A stretch of 64,000 bases of DNA from the NCBI RefSeq assembly GCF_019857225.1, contig NZ_JAFJSY010000044.1:1-64000 (forward strand), in the 5' to 3' direction. Source of the DNA: Streptomyces plumbidurans (lineage in GTDB: Bacteria > Actinomycetota > Actinomycetes > Streptomycetales > Streptomycetaceae). Under the pieces are notes generated by a model that was given only the letters and a program-made list of their open reading frames with translations, had not been told where the DNA came from and did no database searches. A program made the translations under genes and the position numbers. The stretch's first letter is position 1. Every line of letters begins with the position of its first letter. Of the stretch, positions 24,201 to 33,734 are shown piece after piece.

Positions 24201-26813
24201 ATGACGACTTCCGTGAGCTCCGGAACCGGCTCTTCCGACCGCCCCGGCGGCACCGGCCCGACCGGGAACTCCATGCGTCGTGCGCTCAAACGCGCCCGGG
24301 ACGGTGTGGCGCTCGACGTCGCCGAGGCGGCCGTCCTCCTCCAGGCCCGCGGTGCGGACCTGACCGACCTCGCCGCGTCCGCCGCCCGGGTCCGTGACGC
24401 GGGCCTCGAGGCGGCGGGGCGGCCCGGCGTCATCACGTACTCCAAGAGCGTGTTCATCCCGCTGACCCGGCTGTGCCGGGACAAGTGCCACTACTGCACC
24501 TTCGTCACCGTGCCCGGCAAGCTGCGCAGGGCCGGGCACGGGATGTTCATGTCGCCGGACGAGGTCCTCGACATCGCCCGCAAGGGCGCGGCGCTGGGCT
24601 GCAAGGAAGCCCTGATCACCCTTGGCGACAAGCCCGAGGAGCGGTGGCCCGAGGCGCGCGAGTGGCTGGATGCGCACGGCTACGACGACACCATCGCCTA
24701 TGTCCGCGCCATCTCCATCCGCATCCTAGAGGAGACGGGCCTGCTGCCCCACCTCAACCCCGGCGTGATGTCCTGGACGGACTTCCAGCGGCTCAAGCCC
24801 GTTGCCCCGAGCATGGGCATGATGCTGGAGACGACCGCGACCCGCCTGTGGTCCGAGCCCGGCGGTCCCCACTATGGCTCCCCGGACAAGGAACCCGCCG
24901 TACGGCTGCGGGTGCTGGAGGACGCGGGCCGCTCCTCCGTCCCCTTCACCTCCGGCATCCTCATCGGCATCGGAGAGACGTACGAGGAGCGGGCGGAGTC
25001 GTTGTTCGCGCTGCGGAAGATCTCGCGGGCGTACCACGGCATCCAGGAGCTGATCATCCAGAACTTCCGCGCCAAGCCGGACACCGCGATGCGCGGCATG
25101 CCGGACGCGGAGCTGGACGAGCTGGTGGCGACGGTGGCCGTCGCCCGGCACATCATGGGCCCGTCCGCCTGCCTCCAGGCCCCGCCGAACCTGGTCGACG
25201 CCGAGTACGAGCGGCTGATCGGCGCCGGCATCGACGACTGGGGCGGGGTGTCCCCGCTGACCATCGACCACGTCAACCCCGAGCGCCCCTGGCCGCAGAT
25301 CGAGGAGCTCACCGAGCGGTCCGCGGCGGCCGGCTTCGAGCTGCGCGAACGCCTGTGCGTCTACCCGGAGTTCGTGACCCGCGGCGAGCCCTGGCTGGAC
25401 CCGCGGCTGCGCCCGCACGTGAACGCCCTGGCCGACCCCAGGACCGGTCTCGCCCGGCCGGACGCGGTCGTCGAGGGCCACGCCTGGCAGGAACCGGAGG
25501 AGGTCTTCGTCCCCACCGGCCGCACCGACCTGCACACGACCATCGACACCGAGGGCCGCACCTCCGACCGCCGCGACGACTTCGACGAGGTCTACGGCGA
25601 CTGGGCCGAACTGCGCGAGGCGGCCGCGCCCGGCATGGTGCCGCAGCGCATCGACACGGACGTACGCGCGGCGCTGGCGACGGCGGCCGACGACCCGACC
25701 CGCCTCACCGACGACGAGGCCCTCGCCCTGCTGCACGCGGACGGCCCGGCGCTGGACGCCCTGTGCCGCGTCGCGGACGACGTCCGCAAATCCGCGGTCG
25801 GCGACGACGTGACGTACATCGTCACCCGCAACATCAACTTCACCAACGTCTGCTACACCGGCTGCCGCTTCTGCGCCTTCGCCCAGCGCCGCACCGACGC
25901 CGACGCCTACACCCTCTCCCTGGACCAGGTCGCCGACCGCGCCCAGCAGGCCTGGGAGCTGGGCGCCGTCGAGGTGTGCATGCAGGGCGGCATTCACCCC
26001 GACCTGCCCGGCACGGCGTACTTCGACATCGCGAAGGCGGTCAAGGAGCGCGTGCCCGGCATGCATGTGCACGCCTTCTCGCCGATGGAGGTCGTCAACG
26101 GCGCCACCCGCACGGGCCTGTCGATCCGCGAGTGGCTGAGCGCCGCCAAGGAGGCCGGCCTCGGCTCGATCCCCGGCACCGCCGCCGAGATCCTCGACGA
26201 CGAGGTCCGCTGGATCCTGACCAAGGGCAAACTGCCCACCGCCACCTGGATCGAGGTCATCACCACCGCACACGAGCTGGGCCTGCGCTCCTCGTCGACG
26301 ATGATGTACGGCCATGTCGACCAGCCCCGGCACTGGCTCGGCCACCTGCGCACCCTGGCCGGCATCCAGCAACGCACCGGCGGCTTCACCGAGTTCGTGA
26401 CCCTGCCCTTCATCCACACCAACGCCCCGGTCTACCTCGCGGGCATCGCCCGCCCCGGCCCGACGATGCGCGACAACCGGGCGGTGACCGCGATGGCCCG
26501 CCTGCTGCTGCACCCGCACATCCCCAACATCCAGACCAGCTGGGTCAAGCTCGGCACCGAGGGCGCGGCCGAGATGCTCCGCTCCGGCGCCAACGACCTG
26601 GGCGGCACCCTCATGGAGGAGACGATCTCCCGGATGGCGGGCTCCTCCTACGGCTCCTACAAGTCCGTCAAGGACCTGATCGCCGTCGCGGAGTCCGCCG
26701 GACGCCCCGCGAAACCGCGCACCACCCTCTACGGCGAAGTACCCGAGGAGCGGCAACGCGCGGCGGCGGCGTCCGACGGGCACCTGCCGCAGCTGCTGCC
26801 CGTACTGGACTGA
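24201..26813 (+). CDS. fbiC: Bifunctional 7,8-didemethyl-8-hydroxy-5-deazariboflavin (FO) synthase CofG/CofH
   Basis: 870 residues, the fused FO synthase of actinobacteria. Two radical-SAM modules are visible: the N-terminal CofG part with CRDKCHYC (Cys 92, 96, 99) and the C-terminal CofH part with CYTGCRFC near 548-556. Together they condense the tyrosine-derived radical with 5-amino-6-ribitylaminouracil to make FO, the chromophore of F420. LGDKPEERWPEAREWL and SPMEVVNGATRTGLSIREWL are familiar stretches of the two halves. Length is normal for FbiC. Confidence 0.95.
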   Translation: MTTSVSSGTGSSDRPGGTGPTGNSMRRALKRARDGVALDVAEAAVLLQARGADLTDLAASAARVRDAGLEAAGRPGVITYSKSVFIPLTRLCRDKCHYCTFVTVPGKLRRAGHGMFMSPDEVLDIARKGAALGCKEALITLGDKPEERWPEAREWLDAHGYDDTIAYVRAISIRILEETGLLPHLNPGVMSWTDFQRLKPVAPSMGMMLETTATRLWSEPGGPHYGSPDKEPAVRLRVLEDAGRSSVPFTSGILIGIGETYEERAESLFALRKISRAYHGIQELIIQNFRAKPDTAMRGMPDAELDELVATVAVARHIMGPSACLQAPPNLVDAEYERLIGAGIDDWGGVSPLTIDHVNPERPWPQIEELTERSAAAGFELRERLCVYPEFVTRGEPWLDPRLRPHVNALADPRTGLARPDAVVEGHAWQEPEEVFVPTGRTDLHTTIDTEGRTSDRRDDFDEVYGDWAELREAAAPGMVPQRIDTDVRAALATAADDPTRLTDDEALALLHADGPALDALCRVADDVRKSAVGDDVTYIVTRNINFTNVCYTGCRFCAFAQRRTDADAYTLSLDQVADRAQQAWELGAVEVCMQGGIHPDLPGTAYFDIAKAVKERVPGMHVHAFSPMEVVNGATRTGLSIREWLSAAKEAGLGSIPGTAAEILDDEVRWILTKGKLPTATWIEVITTAHELGLRSSSTMMYGHVDQPRHWLGHLRTLAGIQQRTGGFTEFVTLPFIHTNAPVYLAGIARPGPTMRDNRAVTAMARLLLHPHIPNIQTSWVKLGTEGAAEMLRSGANDLGGTLMEETISRMAGSSYGSYKSVKDLIAVAESAGRPAKPRTTLYGEVPEERQRAAAASDGHLPQLLPVLD

Positions 26814-26912
26814 GGAGCGGAAGCGCCACAGTACGATGATCGGACCCCTGTTCCGTCGGGTCCGGGGGGATCGAGGGGCCCGCGGGGTCCTGTGACCGAG
26901 GAGATGCGAGCC

Positions 26913-27461
26913 GTGCCAGCCTCGAAGGTCTGGGTGACCGGCCTGACGGTGGGAGCGATAGCCGCTGTCACCGTCCTGGCCGTGCAGGCCGACAAGGGAC
27001 CGAAGCCGCACGCGGTCGCGGCCCGGCCGAGCGCGTCGGCGACGGCGCATCCCAAGCCCACCGCGTCCAAGGCGCCCGCCGCGGTGCCGGACGGCTCCGG
27101 AACCGGGCGCCGTATCGTCTACTCGCTCGGGCGCAGGACGGTCTGGCTGGTCGACGCCGGCGACGCGGCCCGGCGCACCTTCGCCGTCTGGCCCGGCACG
27201 GTCGCCCCGGACCCGGGGACCTACACCGTCGGTACCCGCACCGAGGGCCCGATCACCGGCTCCGACGGCGTGCAGATCGAGCACATCGTGTACTTCTCGG
27301 TGAAGTCCGGCTCCAACATCGCCTTCTCCAACGCCCTCGACGGCTCCTCGCCGCCGCCCGCCTCCGGGACTCCGACGGGCGGGATCCGGATGCGGGCGGC
27401 GGACGGGACGGCGATGTGGGCGTTCGGGACGGCCGGGACGAAGGTCGCGGTGGTGAAGTAG
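26913..27461 (+). CDS. Membrane-anchored L,D-transpeptidase-like protein lacking the catalytic motif
   Basis: About 182 residues. GTG 26913 is nine bases after GAGGAG and is preferred; ATG 26904 and GTG 26892 are in frame. An N-terminal hydrophobic segment (WVTGLTVGAIAAVTVLAVQA) is followed by a Ser/Ala/Pro linker. The rest resembles a YkuD fold (RTVWLVDAGDAARRTFAVWPGTVAPDPGTYTV, then IEHIVYFSV), but where SHGCxR is expected the sequence reads TPTGGIRMRAADG, with no Cys and no His. It is therefore probably not an active transpeptidase. The fold assignment is by eye and moderate. Confidence 0.6.
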   Translation: MPASKVWVTGLTVGAIAAVTVLAVQADKGPKPHAVAARPSASATAHPKPTASKAPAAVPDGSGTGRRIVYSLGRRTVWLVDAGDAARRTFAVWPGTVAPDPGTYTVGTRTEGPITGSDGVQIEHIVYFSVKSGSNIAFSNALDGSSPPPASGTPTGGIRMRAADGTAMWAFGTAGTKVAVVK

Positions 27462-27489
27462 GCGGGACCTCAGACAGACCGACTGCCGG

Positions 27490-27987
27490 TCAGTCCTCGG
27501 TCCCGCGGCCGGTCAGCTGCACGACGATCAGCACGACCCCGCTGAGCACGAACACCCGCAGCGCGGCGTCGAGTCCGTTCCAGGTCTTCGACTGCCACAT
27601 GGAGAACCACTCGCCGCCGATCGCGATGAACCCGGCGCCGAACAGCAGCAGAAGCATCAGCAGGCCGTACGTGGAGACGGCGCGGGCGCGGGCGCTCTCC
27701 CGACGGGCCCAGAGCCAGGTGCCGTAGACGAGGACCAGCGCGGCGACGGTCTCCCAGACGATGATGGCGACGTAAGCGGTGTTCTGCAGGCCCTTGTTGG
27801 TGATGGCTCTCCACATCAGGTCGTCGTCCTTGAACGTGGTGTCCATCGCCAGGACATGCTGTACGAACGCCTGGTTCGTCCCGAAGTCGGTGATGTTGCC
27901 GAAGGCGACGAGGGCGATGTAGAGGGCGACCGTGGCCGTGAGCAGCGCGGCCGTGACGGTCAGCGGGTTTCGGGGGGTGGTGGTCAT
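27490..27987 (-). CDS. DUF2165 family small integral membrane protein
   Basis: 165 residues from ATG 27987; ATG 27996 is an alternative. Four hydrophobic segments are apparent: ALLTATVALYIALVAFGNI, TAYVAIIVWETVAALVLVYG, YGLLMLLLLFGAGFIAIGG and VFVLSGVVLIVVQLTG. The NITDFGTNQAFVQHVLAMDTTF loop and WRAI are typical of DUF2165. Function is unknown. It diverges from the large NTPase gene with only 90 bases between starts. Confidence 0.8.
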   Translation of the reverse strand: MTTTPRNPLTVTAALLTATVALYIALVAFGNITDFGTNQAFVQHVLAMDTTFKDDDLMWRAITNKGLQNTAYVAIIVWETVAALVLVYGTWLWARRESARARAVSTYGLLMLLLLFGAGFIAIGGEWFSMWQSKTWNGLDAALRVFVLSGVVLIVVQLTGRGTED

Positions 27988-28077
27988 GACAGCCATTCTC
28001 CCTGTGACGATCAGCGGGCCCGCCACAAGGTGAGCCAGAATGAAAGGGTCGGGGTTCGCGGGCGAGAGGACGTACCG

Positions 28078-31000
28078 GTGGCGCAGTCGGATCCGTCGCT
28101 GCAGGGGCTGGACGGGCAGAGCGTGCGGGCCGGGTTCGTGGGCCGGGAGTCCGAACGCCGCCTGTTCGCACGGAACTTCGACATCCCGCCCGAGGACAGC
28201 CGGCACCGTCTCCGCTTCCATGTGCACGGCCCCGCCGGCGTGGGCAAGACCTCGCTGATCCGCGAATGGCGCCATCTGGCCCGCGAACGGGGCGCGTTGA
28301 CCGTGTACGTCGGCGAGGGCGCCGGCAGCGTGCCCGAGGCTCTCGACGTGATCTGCCGTCAGTTCGCGGACCAGGGGCGCAGGTTGAAGGCGCTGGAGCG
28401 TCGCCTGGTGACCTACCGCGACCGGCGGCGCGAGGCGGAGGCGGCCGCCGTCGCCGCGTCGTCCCCCGAACCGCCGACGGCGTCGGCCGGCAGCACGGCT
28501 GCCGTGCAGATGGGCCTCGGCCTGGTGGACGCCACCATCCCGTTCGCCGGTGTGGTCACCAGGGGCATCCCCGCGGACCGGCTCGCCCAGGGCGCGGACC
28601 GCCTGCGGGCCGGGCTCGGCGCCCGCTTCCGCAACGAGGAGGACCGGGACCTGGTGCTGACACCGGAGAAGGTGCTCACCCCGCTGCTGCTGCGCGGACT
28701 GCGGGACGCCGCCTCCGGGGGCCGGTGGGTCGTCCTGTTCTTCGACACGTACGAGCGGACCGGACCGTATCTCGAACCGTGGCTGCACGACATGCTCACC
28801 GGCGACGAGGAGGAGCGCCGGCTCCCCGTCACCCTCGTCGTGGTCACCGCCGGGCAGCGCGCCCGTGACCTCGGCCGCGGCGGACTGTACTCCGTCGCGG
28901 ACGTACCGCTGGAGCCGTTCACCGACGCGGAGGCGCGGCGGCTGCTCGCCACGCGCGGGGTGGTGGCCGAGCCGGTCGTCGAGGCGGTACTGCGGATCAC
29001 GGGCGGCCTGCCGGTCCTCGTGTCGACGCTCGCGACGAACTCCCCGGTCGGCCCGGAGGGCGTACGCGATCCGAGCACCGCCGCCGTGAGCCGGTTCCTG
29101 GACGGGGAGCCGCGGGCCCGCCGGGACGTCGCCACGCTGTGCGCCCTGCCCCGGTGGCTGGACGCGGACGTCTTCCGGGTCCTGGTCGACCGCCCGGACG
29201 AGGAGCGGGACGAGCTGTACGAGTGGGTGACGTCGCTGCCCTTCGTCGACGCGGGCGGGGAGCGCACGCAGTACCACGACGTCGTACGAACGCAGATGCT
29301 GCGCCTTGAGCGGCGCGAGCATCCGCGGGTCTGGGCGCCTCGGCATCGGAAGCTGGCGGAGGCCTACGGCGAGTGGCGCGCGGACTGCGAGGCGAGCTGG
29401 GGAAACGGCAGCCTGTGGAAGGACGAGGAGTGGCGGGCGCTGCTCCTGGAGGAGACCTACCACCAGCTCTGTGCCCGCCCGCCCGCGGCGCTCGCCGACG
29501 CCCTGGGCAGGTTCGTCGAGGCCTGCTACAACGCGGACGACGTCACCGGGCGACGCTGGGCACGCATGTTGGAGGACGCGGGCACGGCCACGGACCACCC
29601 GGTCCTGCTCGACTGGGGCCGGGACCTCGGCGAGGCGCTCGCGGACGAGGAGTCCGCGGCGATCAGAGCGGCCGACCTGCTCCTGACCCGCCCGGGACTC
29701 GACGCCGAGGGCCGCGCGATGGCCCATGTGCTGCGGGCCAGGGAACTGCGCGTCCGCCGCGAGTACGCACGGGCCCTGGCGGACCTGGATCACGCGATCG
29801 AGCTCGATCCGGAGCAGCACGTGGCCCACTACTGCCGTGGTCTCACCCTCCAGCTGATGGAAGACCTCCCGGCGGCGCTGGCCGCCTTCGACCGGGCGGA
29901 CGAACTGTCCCCTGACACCGGGTGGATCCTCACCGAGCGCGCGGAGACCTACCGCCTGGCCGGCCGTTTCGAGGAGGCCGTAGCCGATTTCGACCGGGCG
30001 ATCGCCCTCGATCCGACCGACACGGCCGCGCTGACCGGGCGGGCCGTCTCCCGCCACGGTCTCGGGCAGTACGACGCCTCGCTCGCCGACTTCAACCGCT
30101 CGCTGAGCATCACCGACGACCTGTGGACGCTGGTGCGAAGAGCCCGGCTGCACGGCAGCAGGGGAGAGCCGGAGCAGGAGTTCGCCGACCTCGACCGGGC
30201 GGTCTCGCGGGCTCCCGACGCGGCCTGGATCGCGTCGGAACGCGGTGACGCCTACCGTCGCGCGCGCCGCCTGGAGGACGCCGTAGCCGAGCTGAGCCGG
30301 GCCGTCTCCCTCCGGCCCGACTATCCGTCTGCGCTCGCGAGCAGGGGAGAGGTACTGCTCGCGCTGGACCGGAGCGAGGAGGCGCTGGCCGACCTCGACC
30401 GTGCCGTGGAGCTGAAGCCCGACTACTCCTGGGCCCTGTTGGTGCGCGCCAAGGTCCGCGATCGGCTGGGCGACCGGACGGGCATGTACGAGGACCTGCA
30501 CCGGGCCGTCGAACTCGACCCGGGAGTCGACGCCTTCAGCCACCAGCTGGGGGAGGAATACCGGCTCGACCGCCGCTACGAGGAGGCCGTCGCCCTTTTC
30601 CACCGGGTCCTGGAACGGAACCCCGACTACGACCTCACGCTGGCCAGTCTCGGAGCGGTGCACCGCGTACAGAAGAACTACGAGGAGGCGCTGCGGTGTC
30701 TCGACCGGGCCCTGGACCTGGACCCCGAGTACGGGTGGGCCTACTACCAGCGGGCGCGGGTCCTCGTCGCGACGGGGCGCATCGACCGGGCGCTGGCCGA
30801 CCTGGACCGGTGCGTCGCCCTCGGGGAGGAGGCGGACTGGGCGCGCCGCAGGGCCGTCGACGTGCTGCAACTGGCCGGCCGCTGGGACGAAGCGGAGGCG
30901 AGGCTCGCCGATGCGGAACGGGTGGCGGAGCCCAACACCGAACTGGACGAGCTCCGCATCGAGGCGCACCGGCACCGCGGACGGTGGGCCGAGGCCCGGC

Positions 31001-31362
31001 GGATGGCGGAGGCCCTGCGCGTGGCCGAACCGATCGCCGGCACCTTCCACCTGGCGATGGTCGTCAGCGGCTCCGAGGGACTGAGCGACGCCGGGCCCCT
31101 GTGGCGGGAGCTGACCCGGCTCCTGGACGACAGCGAAAACCCCAACGAGCTGGAGCGCGCCCAGGGCCGGTGCTTCACCGGCTGTGCCCTCGCCGACTGG
31201 GCGGACGCCGACCGGGGCCTGGCGGACCTCCTGGCCGCGACCCGCGACTGGGACCACCTCGCCTACCTCACCTGCATCCTCACCGAACTCCGGGAGAGCC
31301 CCGGCGCCGACCGGGAGCGCATCGGCCACTATCTGACAGCGGTCACCGAGGTCGAAAACTGA
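28078..31362 (+). CDS. STAND-type NTPase with C-terminal tetratricopeptide repeats
   Basis: 1094 residues from GTG 28078, chosen for GAGAGGA seven bases upstream. An N-terminal P-loop ATPase (Walker A GPAGVGKTSL at about 51-60; Walker B-like WVVLFFDTYERTG near 217-231) is followed by a winged-helix-like region and then, from about residue 560 to the end, at least ten TPR units such as ALADLDHAIELDPEQHVAHYC and AVADFDRAIALDPTD. Such STAND proteins work as stimulus-triggered switches in signalling or antiviral defence. No effector domain is recognisable at the N-terminus, where only about 20 residues precede the ATPase. The ligand and output are unknown. Confidence 0.82.
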   Translation: MAQSDPSLQGLDGQSVRAGFVGRESERRLFARNFDIPPEDSRHRLRFHVHGPAGVGKTSLIREWRHLARERGALTVYVGEGAGSVPEALDVICRQFADQGRRLKALERRLVTYRDRRREAEAAAVAASSPEPPTASAGSTAAVQMGLGLVDATIPFAGVVTRGIPADRLAQGADRLRAGLGARFRNEEDRDLVLTPEKVLTPLLLRGLRDAASGGRWVVLFFDTYERTGPYLEPWLHDMLTGDEEERRLPVTLVVVTAGQRARDLGRGGLYSVADVPLEPFTDAEARRLLATRGVVAEPVVEAVLRITGGLPVLVSTLATNSPVGPEGVRDPSTAAVSRFLDGEPRARRDVATLCALPRWLDADVFRVLVDRPDEERDELYEWVTSLPFVDAGGERTQYHDVVRTQMLRLERREHPRVWAPRHRKLAEAYGEWRADCEASWGNGSLWKDEEWRALLLEETYHQLCARPPAALADALGRFVEACYNADDVTGRRWARMLEDAGTATDHPVLLDWGRDLGEALADEESAAIRAADLLLTRPGLDAEGRAMAHVLRARELRVRREYARALADLDHAIELDPEQHVAHYCRGLTLQLMEDLPAALAAFDRADELSPDTGWILTERAETYRLAGRFEEAVADFDRAIALDPTDTAALTGRAVSRHGLGQYDASLADFNRSLSITDDLWTLVRRARLHGSRGEPEQEFADLDRAVSRAPDAAWIASERGDAYRRARRLEDAVAELSRAVSLRPDYPSALASRGEVLLALDRSEEALADLDRAVELKPDYSWALLVRAKVRDRLGDRTGMYEDLHRAVELDPGVDAFSHQLGEEYRLDRRYEEAVALFHRVLERNPDYDLTLASLGAVHRVQKNYEEALRCLDRALDLDPEYGWAYYQRARVLVATGRIDRALADLDRCVALGEEADWARRRAVDVLQLAGRWDEAEARLADAERVAEPNTELDELRIEAHRHRGRWAEARRMAEALRVAEPIAGTFHLAMVVSGSEGLSDAGPLWRELTRLLDDSENPNELERAQGRCFTGCALADWADADRGLADLLAATRDWDHLAYLTCILTELRESPGADRERIGHYLTAVTEVEN

Positions 31363-31479
31363 CCAGTCCGGATCAGTCGGTCGGCATTTCGCATATCACT
31401 CTGCCCCCTCAACCCACCGTTCCCGTTCGATTACAGTGCTGAGCTGTCATGGTCGGGCGGTGCCGGAGGGGAGGTCTTG

Positions 31480-32595
31480 GTGGACGTGACGACCGGGGCC
31501 GTCTGGGGCCGTGTCGAGCAGCAGGACTTCCGGAGCCGGGTGCGCGGAACCCTGCTGGGATCCGCCCTCGGCGACGCGCTGGGAGCGCCCGTCGACGGGC
31601 TGCTCTTCGACGAGATCAGAGAGGCCTACGGCGCCGAGGGCGTCGTCGATCTCGCCTTCGCGTACGGCAGACGCGGCGCTGTGACCCATCTCACGCAGCT
31701 CACCCTGTTCAGCGTGGACGGGCTGATACGCGCCCAGGTCCGCCGCGACACCGGCGCCTGGCATCCGCCGACCGATCTGCACCGGGCGTATCTGCGCTGG
31801 GCGGCCACCCAGCGCGACTGGGGGCCCGACGAACGCCGCAAGGACGACGGCTGGCTGGCGCGCGAGGAGTGGCTCTACGCCCGCCGGGACCCCGCCCGCT
31901 GCCTGCTGCTCGGCTTCGGCGACGAGACCATGGGGACGCTGGACGTGCCCAAGAACCCCGGCGAGGTCGGGCCCGAGGCGGTCGCCCGTTCCGCGCCCTT
32001 CGGGCTGCTGGTCGGCTGGGAGCCGCAGCTGGTGGTGCAGCTCGCGGTGGAGTGCGCGGCGCAGACCCACGGGCATCCCATGGGCTATCTCTCGGCGGGG
32101 GCGTACGCCGTGATCGTGCACGCCCTGGCCCGCGGCGAGAGCCTCGACGGCGCCGTGCAGCGGGCGCTCGCGCTGCTCGCCGCGCGGCCCGGGCACCAGT
32201 CGGTCGGGGCCGCGCTGCAGCACGCGCTCGGCGCGGTCCGGCAGGGCATGCCCACGCCGGCCCGGGTGGCCGAGCTGGCGGGGGACGGCACGGCGGAGGG
32301 CGTGCTGGCCGCCGCCGTGTATTGCGCGCTGGTGGGCGAGGACGTCCGGCACGGTCTGTGCCTCGCCGTGAACCACGACGGCCCGTCCGGCGTGACGGCC
32401 TGCCTGACCGGCGGACTGCTCGGCGCCCTGCACGGCGAGACGGCCCTGCCGCCGGGCTGGCTGGCCGAACTGGAGGGCCGCCCCACACTCCTGGAACTGG
32501 CCGACGACTTCGCCATGGAGATGACCCAGGGCCCGGCGCTGCACGGCCCCGCGGGTTCGGCGCCGGGCTGGCTCGCCAGGTATCCCCGCGCCTGA
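31480..32595 (+). CDS. ADP-ribosylglycohydrolase-like protein with altered metal-binding sites
   Basis: 371 residues from GTG 31480 (GGAGGGGAGG upstream; TTG 31477 is too close to it). The fold is clear from VRGTLLGSALGDALGAPVDG near the N-terminus and TGGLLGALHGE near the C-terminus. The family's TDDT metal motif appears as THLT (69-72, in AVTHLTQLTLF), and the second metal motif, normally NHDGDSDS-like, reads NHDGPSG (298-304). All the usual Mg-binding aspartates at these places are gone, so it is likely a pseudoenzyme or ADP-ribose binder. Its 3' end is copied in the array that follows. Confidence 0.8.
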   Translation: MDVTTGAVWGRVEQQDFRSRVRGTLLGSALGDALGAPVDGLLFDEIREAYGAEGVVDLAFAYGRRGAVTHLTQLTLFSVDGLIRAQVRRDTGAWHPPTDLHRAYLRWAATQRDWGPDERRKDDGWLAREEWLYARRDPARCLLLGFGDETMGTLDVPKNPGEVGPEAVARSAPFGLLVGWEPQLVVQLAVECAAQTHGHPMGYLSAGAYAVIVHALARGESLDGAVQRALALLAARPGHQSVGAALQHALGAVRQGMPTPARVAELAGDGTAEGVLAAAVYCALVGEDVRHGLCLAVNHDGPSGVTACLTGGLLGALHGETALPPGWLAELEGRPTLLELADDFAMEMTQGPALHGPAGSAPGWLARYPRA

Positions 32596-33324
32596 CGGCG
32601 CCTCGCTCCCGGACTACGGCGCGTTGCCCGCAGACCCTACGGCGCCTCGCTCCCGGACCCTACGGCGCCTTGCGCGCGGCCTCCTCGGCGACCTGCTCCA
32701 GCCGGGCGCGGTACTGCTTCCACCACTCCGCGTCGTCCGACGGCAGGCTGGAGTTGTCTCGCGCTGTATGGCCCCGCGGGGTCGGCGCCGGGTCGGCTCA
32801 CCAGGTATCCCCGCGCCTGACGGCGCCTCGCTCCCGGACCCTACGGCGCCTTGCGCGCGGCCTCCTCGGCGACCTGCTCCAGCCGGTCGCGGTACTGCTT
32901 CCACCACTCCGCGTCGTCCGACGGCAGGCTGGAGTTGTCTCGCGCTGTATGGCCCCGCGGGGTCGGCGCCGGGTCGGCTCACCAGGTATCCCCGCGCCTG
33001 ACCGCTGCCCTACGGCGCCTCGCTCCCGGACCCTACGGCGCCTTGCGCGCGGCCTCCTCGGCGACCTGCTCCAGCCGGTCGCGGTACTGCTTCCACCACT
33101 CCGCGTCGTCCGACGGCAGGCTGGAGTTGTCTCGCGCTGTATGGCCCCGCGGGGTCGGCGCCGGGTCGGCTCACCAGGTATCCCCGCGCCTGACCGCTGC
33201 CCTACGGCGCCTCGCTCCCGGACCCTACGGCGCCTTGCGCGCGGCCTCCTCGGCGACCTGCTCCAGCCGGTCGCGGTACTGCTTCCACCACTCCGCGTCG
33301 TCCGACGGCAGGCTGGAGTTGTCC
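32546..33324. repeat. Four-copy tandem array of 181-192 bases joining two gene ends
   Basis: Each unit carries the last codons of the ADP-ribosylglycohydrolase-like gene (encoding GPAGS(A)PG..RYPRA-stop) followed, on the opposite strand, by the last 33 or so codons of a DinB/DUF664 gene (RLEQVAEEAARKAP-stop). The junction GAGTTGT recurs at 32751, 32932 and 33124, and the last unit runs into unduplicated DinB sequence at 33316. Periods are 181, 192 and 192 bases, the later units carrying an extra 11 bases (ACCGCTGCCCT). Confidence 0.85.
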
Positions 33325-33712
33325 TCCCGCATCCCCACCGCGCCGTCGATCGTCTCGCGCAGGATGTCGGCGTGCCACCACGACACCCTGCCGGCCGGTG
33401 TCCAGGGGCAGCGCCTCGACAGTCACGTGCGCGTGGCCCACACCCTGCGACAGCGGTCGGCGATGTGCTTGCGCGACTGGTCGGCGGTGGCCCACATGTC
33501 GCGTCGGGGTCCTCGGCGTATGCCTCCGCGGCCCATGGGCTCGGCTCTGGAGGGACGCCCGAACGTGTCGCCCAGGTAGCCCAGTTCTACGAAGGTCACA
33601 TGCTTGACCAGACCCAGCAGATTGGTGCAGCGGACCTCAAGCCGACCTCCTCCGCCATCTGCAGGACGCCCGCGGTGCGCTGCTGTGGAAGCTCGGTCGG
33701 TGTCATACGGCC
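33205..33712 (-). pseudogene. Degenerate DinB/DUF664 family gene
   Basis: The minus strand starts with MTPTELPQQRTAG, typical of DUF664, but soon shifts frame (LLGLVKHVTFVELGYLGDTFGRPS, DMWATADQSRKHIAD), shifts again, and ends with HADILRETIDGAVGMRED, then a tail ending WWKQYRDRLEQVAEEAARKAP-stop. At least three frame changes are needed to read it through, so it cannot make an intact protein. Its 3' end has been amplified into the adjoining array. Intact relatives are DinB-like four-helix proteins of unknown or thiol-dependent function. Confidence 0.7.
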
Positions 33713-33734
33713 AGTCTGCACGTCTGCACGCAGA

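Noticed and set aside
27490..31329. A 1279-codon minus-strand open frame covering the NTPase
   Set aside because: Only the last 165 codons encode a real membrane protein; the remainder is antisense to the STAND NTPase.
32546..33324. Array as an insertion element or attachment site
   Set aside because: No transposase, terminal inverted repeats or target-site duplication; the units consist of two gene ends.
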